From Alteromonas sp. MMG017 (lineage in GTDB: Bacteria; Pseudomonadota; Gammaproteobacteria; Enterobacterales; Alteromonadaceae), in NCBI RefSeq assembly GCF_018100795.1, contig NZ_JAGJDY010000002.1, positions 62,001 through 126,000 on the forward strand: 64,000 bases of DNA. Reading direction: 5' to 3'. Below the pieces are notes generated by a model. The model worked only from the letters and a program-made list of their open reading frames with translations, was not told the origin of the DNA and ran no database searches. Of the stretch, positions 63,444 to 64,000 are shown in pieces. The translations under genes were made by a program, and so were the position numbers. The first letter of the stretch is position 1, and every line of letters starts with the position of its first letter.

Positions 63444-64000
63444 CAACATTCTCAATATAACGACTTGGCACAGGCAGATTGCAGCCACCTAGCACTAATT
63501 GAATTAACTGGCGTGTGGCCGTTTCAAAATCTGCTTTAATCATTTTACGACCACGAAGACGGGTAATTTGGGCAGAGAAATCGGCATAATGCTGGGTGCT
63601 GGCCCAAATGGTATAAAGTAAGTATTCGCCATCAAGCTGGGGGAGTTTACCGACTTCAATCCACTGATCGATAAGTGCTAAGCGCCCTTCCATCCATTTG
63701 GCATGTTCTTCATCAAAATAACCGGTTAAGTTCTGCGCACCGTTAATAATTTCCATCGCAAATATTTTAGAAGCTTGGGGATGGGTGCGAGATACTTCCA
63801 TTTTTTCTGTGATGTATGCCGCTAACACTTCAGCGGGATCGTCTTCTACAGTGGCTCTGTCGAAATGGGAGTTCCATAAAGACAGTGTTTCTTCTAACAC
63901 TGCCACATACAATTCTTGCTTCGTTTTAAAATAATAAAGCACATTGGTTTTTGGCAGGTTCGCTTCATCGGCAATTTTTTGAACCGCCGTACCTTTGAAG
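63433..64000 (-). CDS. RutR-like TetR-family regulator (partial, 5' end off the window)
   Basis: C-terminal 188 residues visible; the start lies beyond the right edge. The HTH end reads VQKIADEANLPKTNVLYYFKTKQELY, the pattern of RutR/YcdC (IA..A..S..N.LYYF.sK..LY). The C-terminal part (NSHFDRATVEDDPAEVLAAYI, MEIINGAQNL, IDQWIEVGKLP, YTIWASTQHYADF) matches the RutR ligand domain. RutR responds to uracil or related bases in E. coli. Three RutR-like boxes at 46527, 49625 and 60653 suggest it controls purine uptake. It is cotranscribed with puuE. Confidence 0.85.
   Translation of the reverse strand, partial: FKGTAVQKIADEANLPKTNVLYYFKTKQELYVAVLEETLSLWNSHFDRATVEDDPAEVLAAYITEKMEVSRTHPQASKIFAMEIINGAQNLTGYFDEEHAKWMEGRLALIDQWIEVGKLPQLDGEYLLYTIWASTQHYADFSAQITRLRGRKMIKADFETATRQLIQLVLGGCNLPVPSRYIENVDVE

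Overview
The window looks like chromosomal DNA from a marine gammaproteobacterium of the Alteromonadaceae, close to Alteromonas. The basis is the gene content (thrS-infC-rpmI-rplT, lapG-lapD, Alteromonadales-type EPS genes, TonB receptors) and moderate base composition. The genus is an inference from protein style, not from a search.

Region 1 (about 1-28,000) is a large exopolysaccharide (EPS) locus in several divergent blocks. Forward genes at 426-6155 encode a beta-helix lipoprotein, a sulfotransferase, ManC and a pyruvyltransferase. A reverse block (14,339-6,616) encodes glycosyltransferases, a Wzy-like polymerase, a Wzx-like flippase and a PEP-CTERM-like secreted protein. A forward block (14,832-20,091) carries the lapG-lapD biofilm switch, a secreted protein of unknown function, a second O-antigen ligase/polymerase and a small membrane protein. 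A reverse block (25,681-20,204) holds an outer-membrane barrel protein, a Wza-like exporter, a Wzc-like tyrosine kinase, a CpsB-like phosphatase and a TPR-like membrane protein. A forward initiating glycosyl-phosphate transferase (26,430) closes the locus. Sulfotransferase plus pyruvyltransferase predict an acidic polymer. The palindrome TTGTARTAAAATTACAA occurs in two of the EPS promoter regions.

Region 2 (28,100-39,300) is mostly core genome: a lipoprotein, rplT, rpmI, infC (with an AUU start), thrS, a pteridine reductase, a DUF3080 lipoprotein, an MscS channel, a CPBP membrane protease, an RpiR regulator and a DUF924 protein.

Region 3 (39,400-53,330 and 59,430-64,000) is a purine scavenging and ureide catabolism island. 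Outer-membrane uptake (a TonB receptor with an EF-hand-like loop), exported nucleoside enzymes (adenosine deaminase, NUP family protein) and inner-membrane nucleobase permeases (NCS2 type and AzgA type) sit with adenine deaminase. They are joined by a pathway from allantoin through allantoate, ureidoglycine, oxalurate and oxamate: PuuE, AllC/HpxK, PucG-like aminotransferase, an HpxY-like amidase and HpxW-like oxamate amidohydrolase. A RutR-like TetR regulator runs off the right edge. Three close matches to the E. coli RutR box (TTGACCAnnTGGTCAA) lie upstream of the three transport units, so the set looks like one regulon.

Region 4 (53,376-59,393), inserted in the purine island, is a signalling module: hybrid histidine kinase, REC-GGDEF, REC-PAS-GGDEF-EAL and a stand-alone HPt protein. 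No rRNA, tRNA, CRISPR array, transposase or phage gene was seen.
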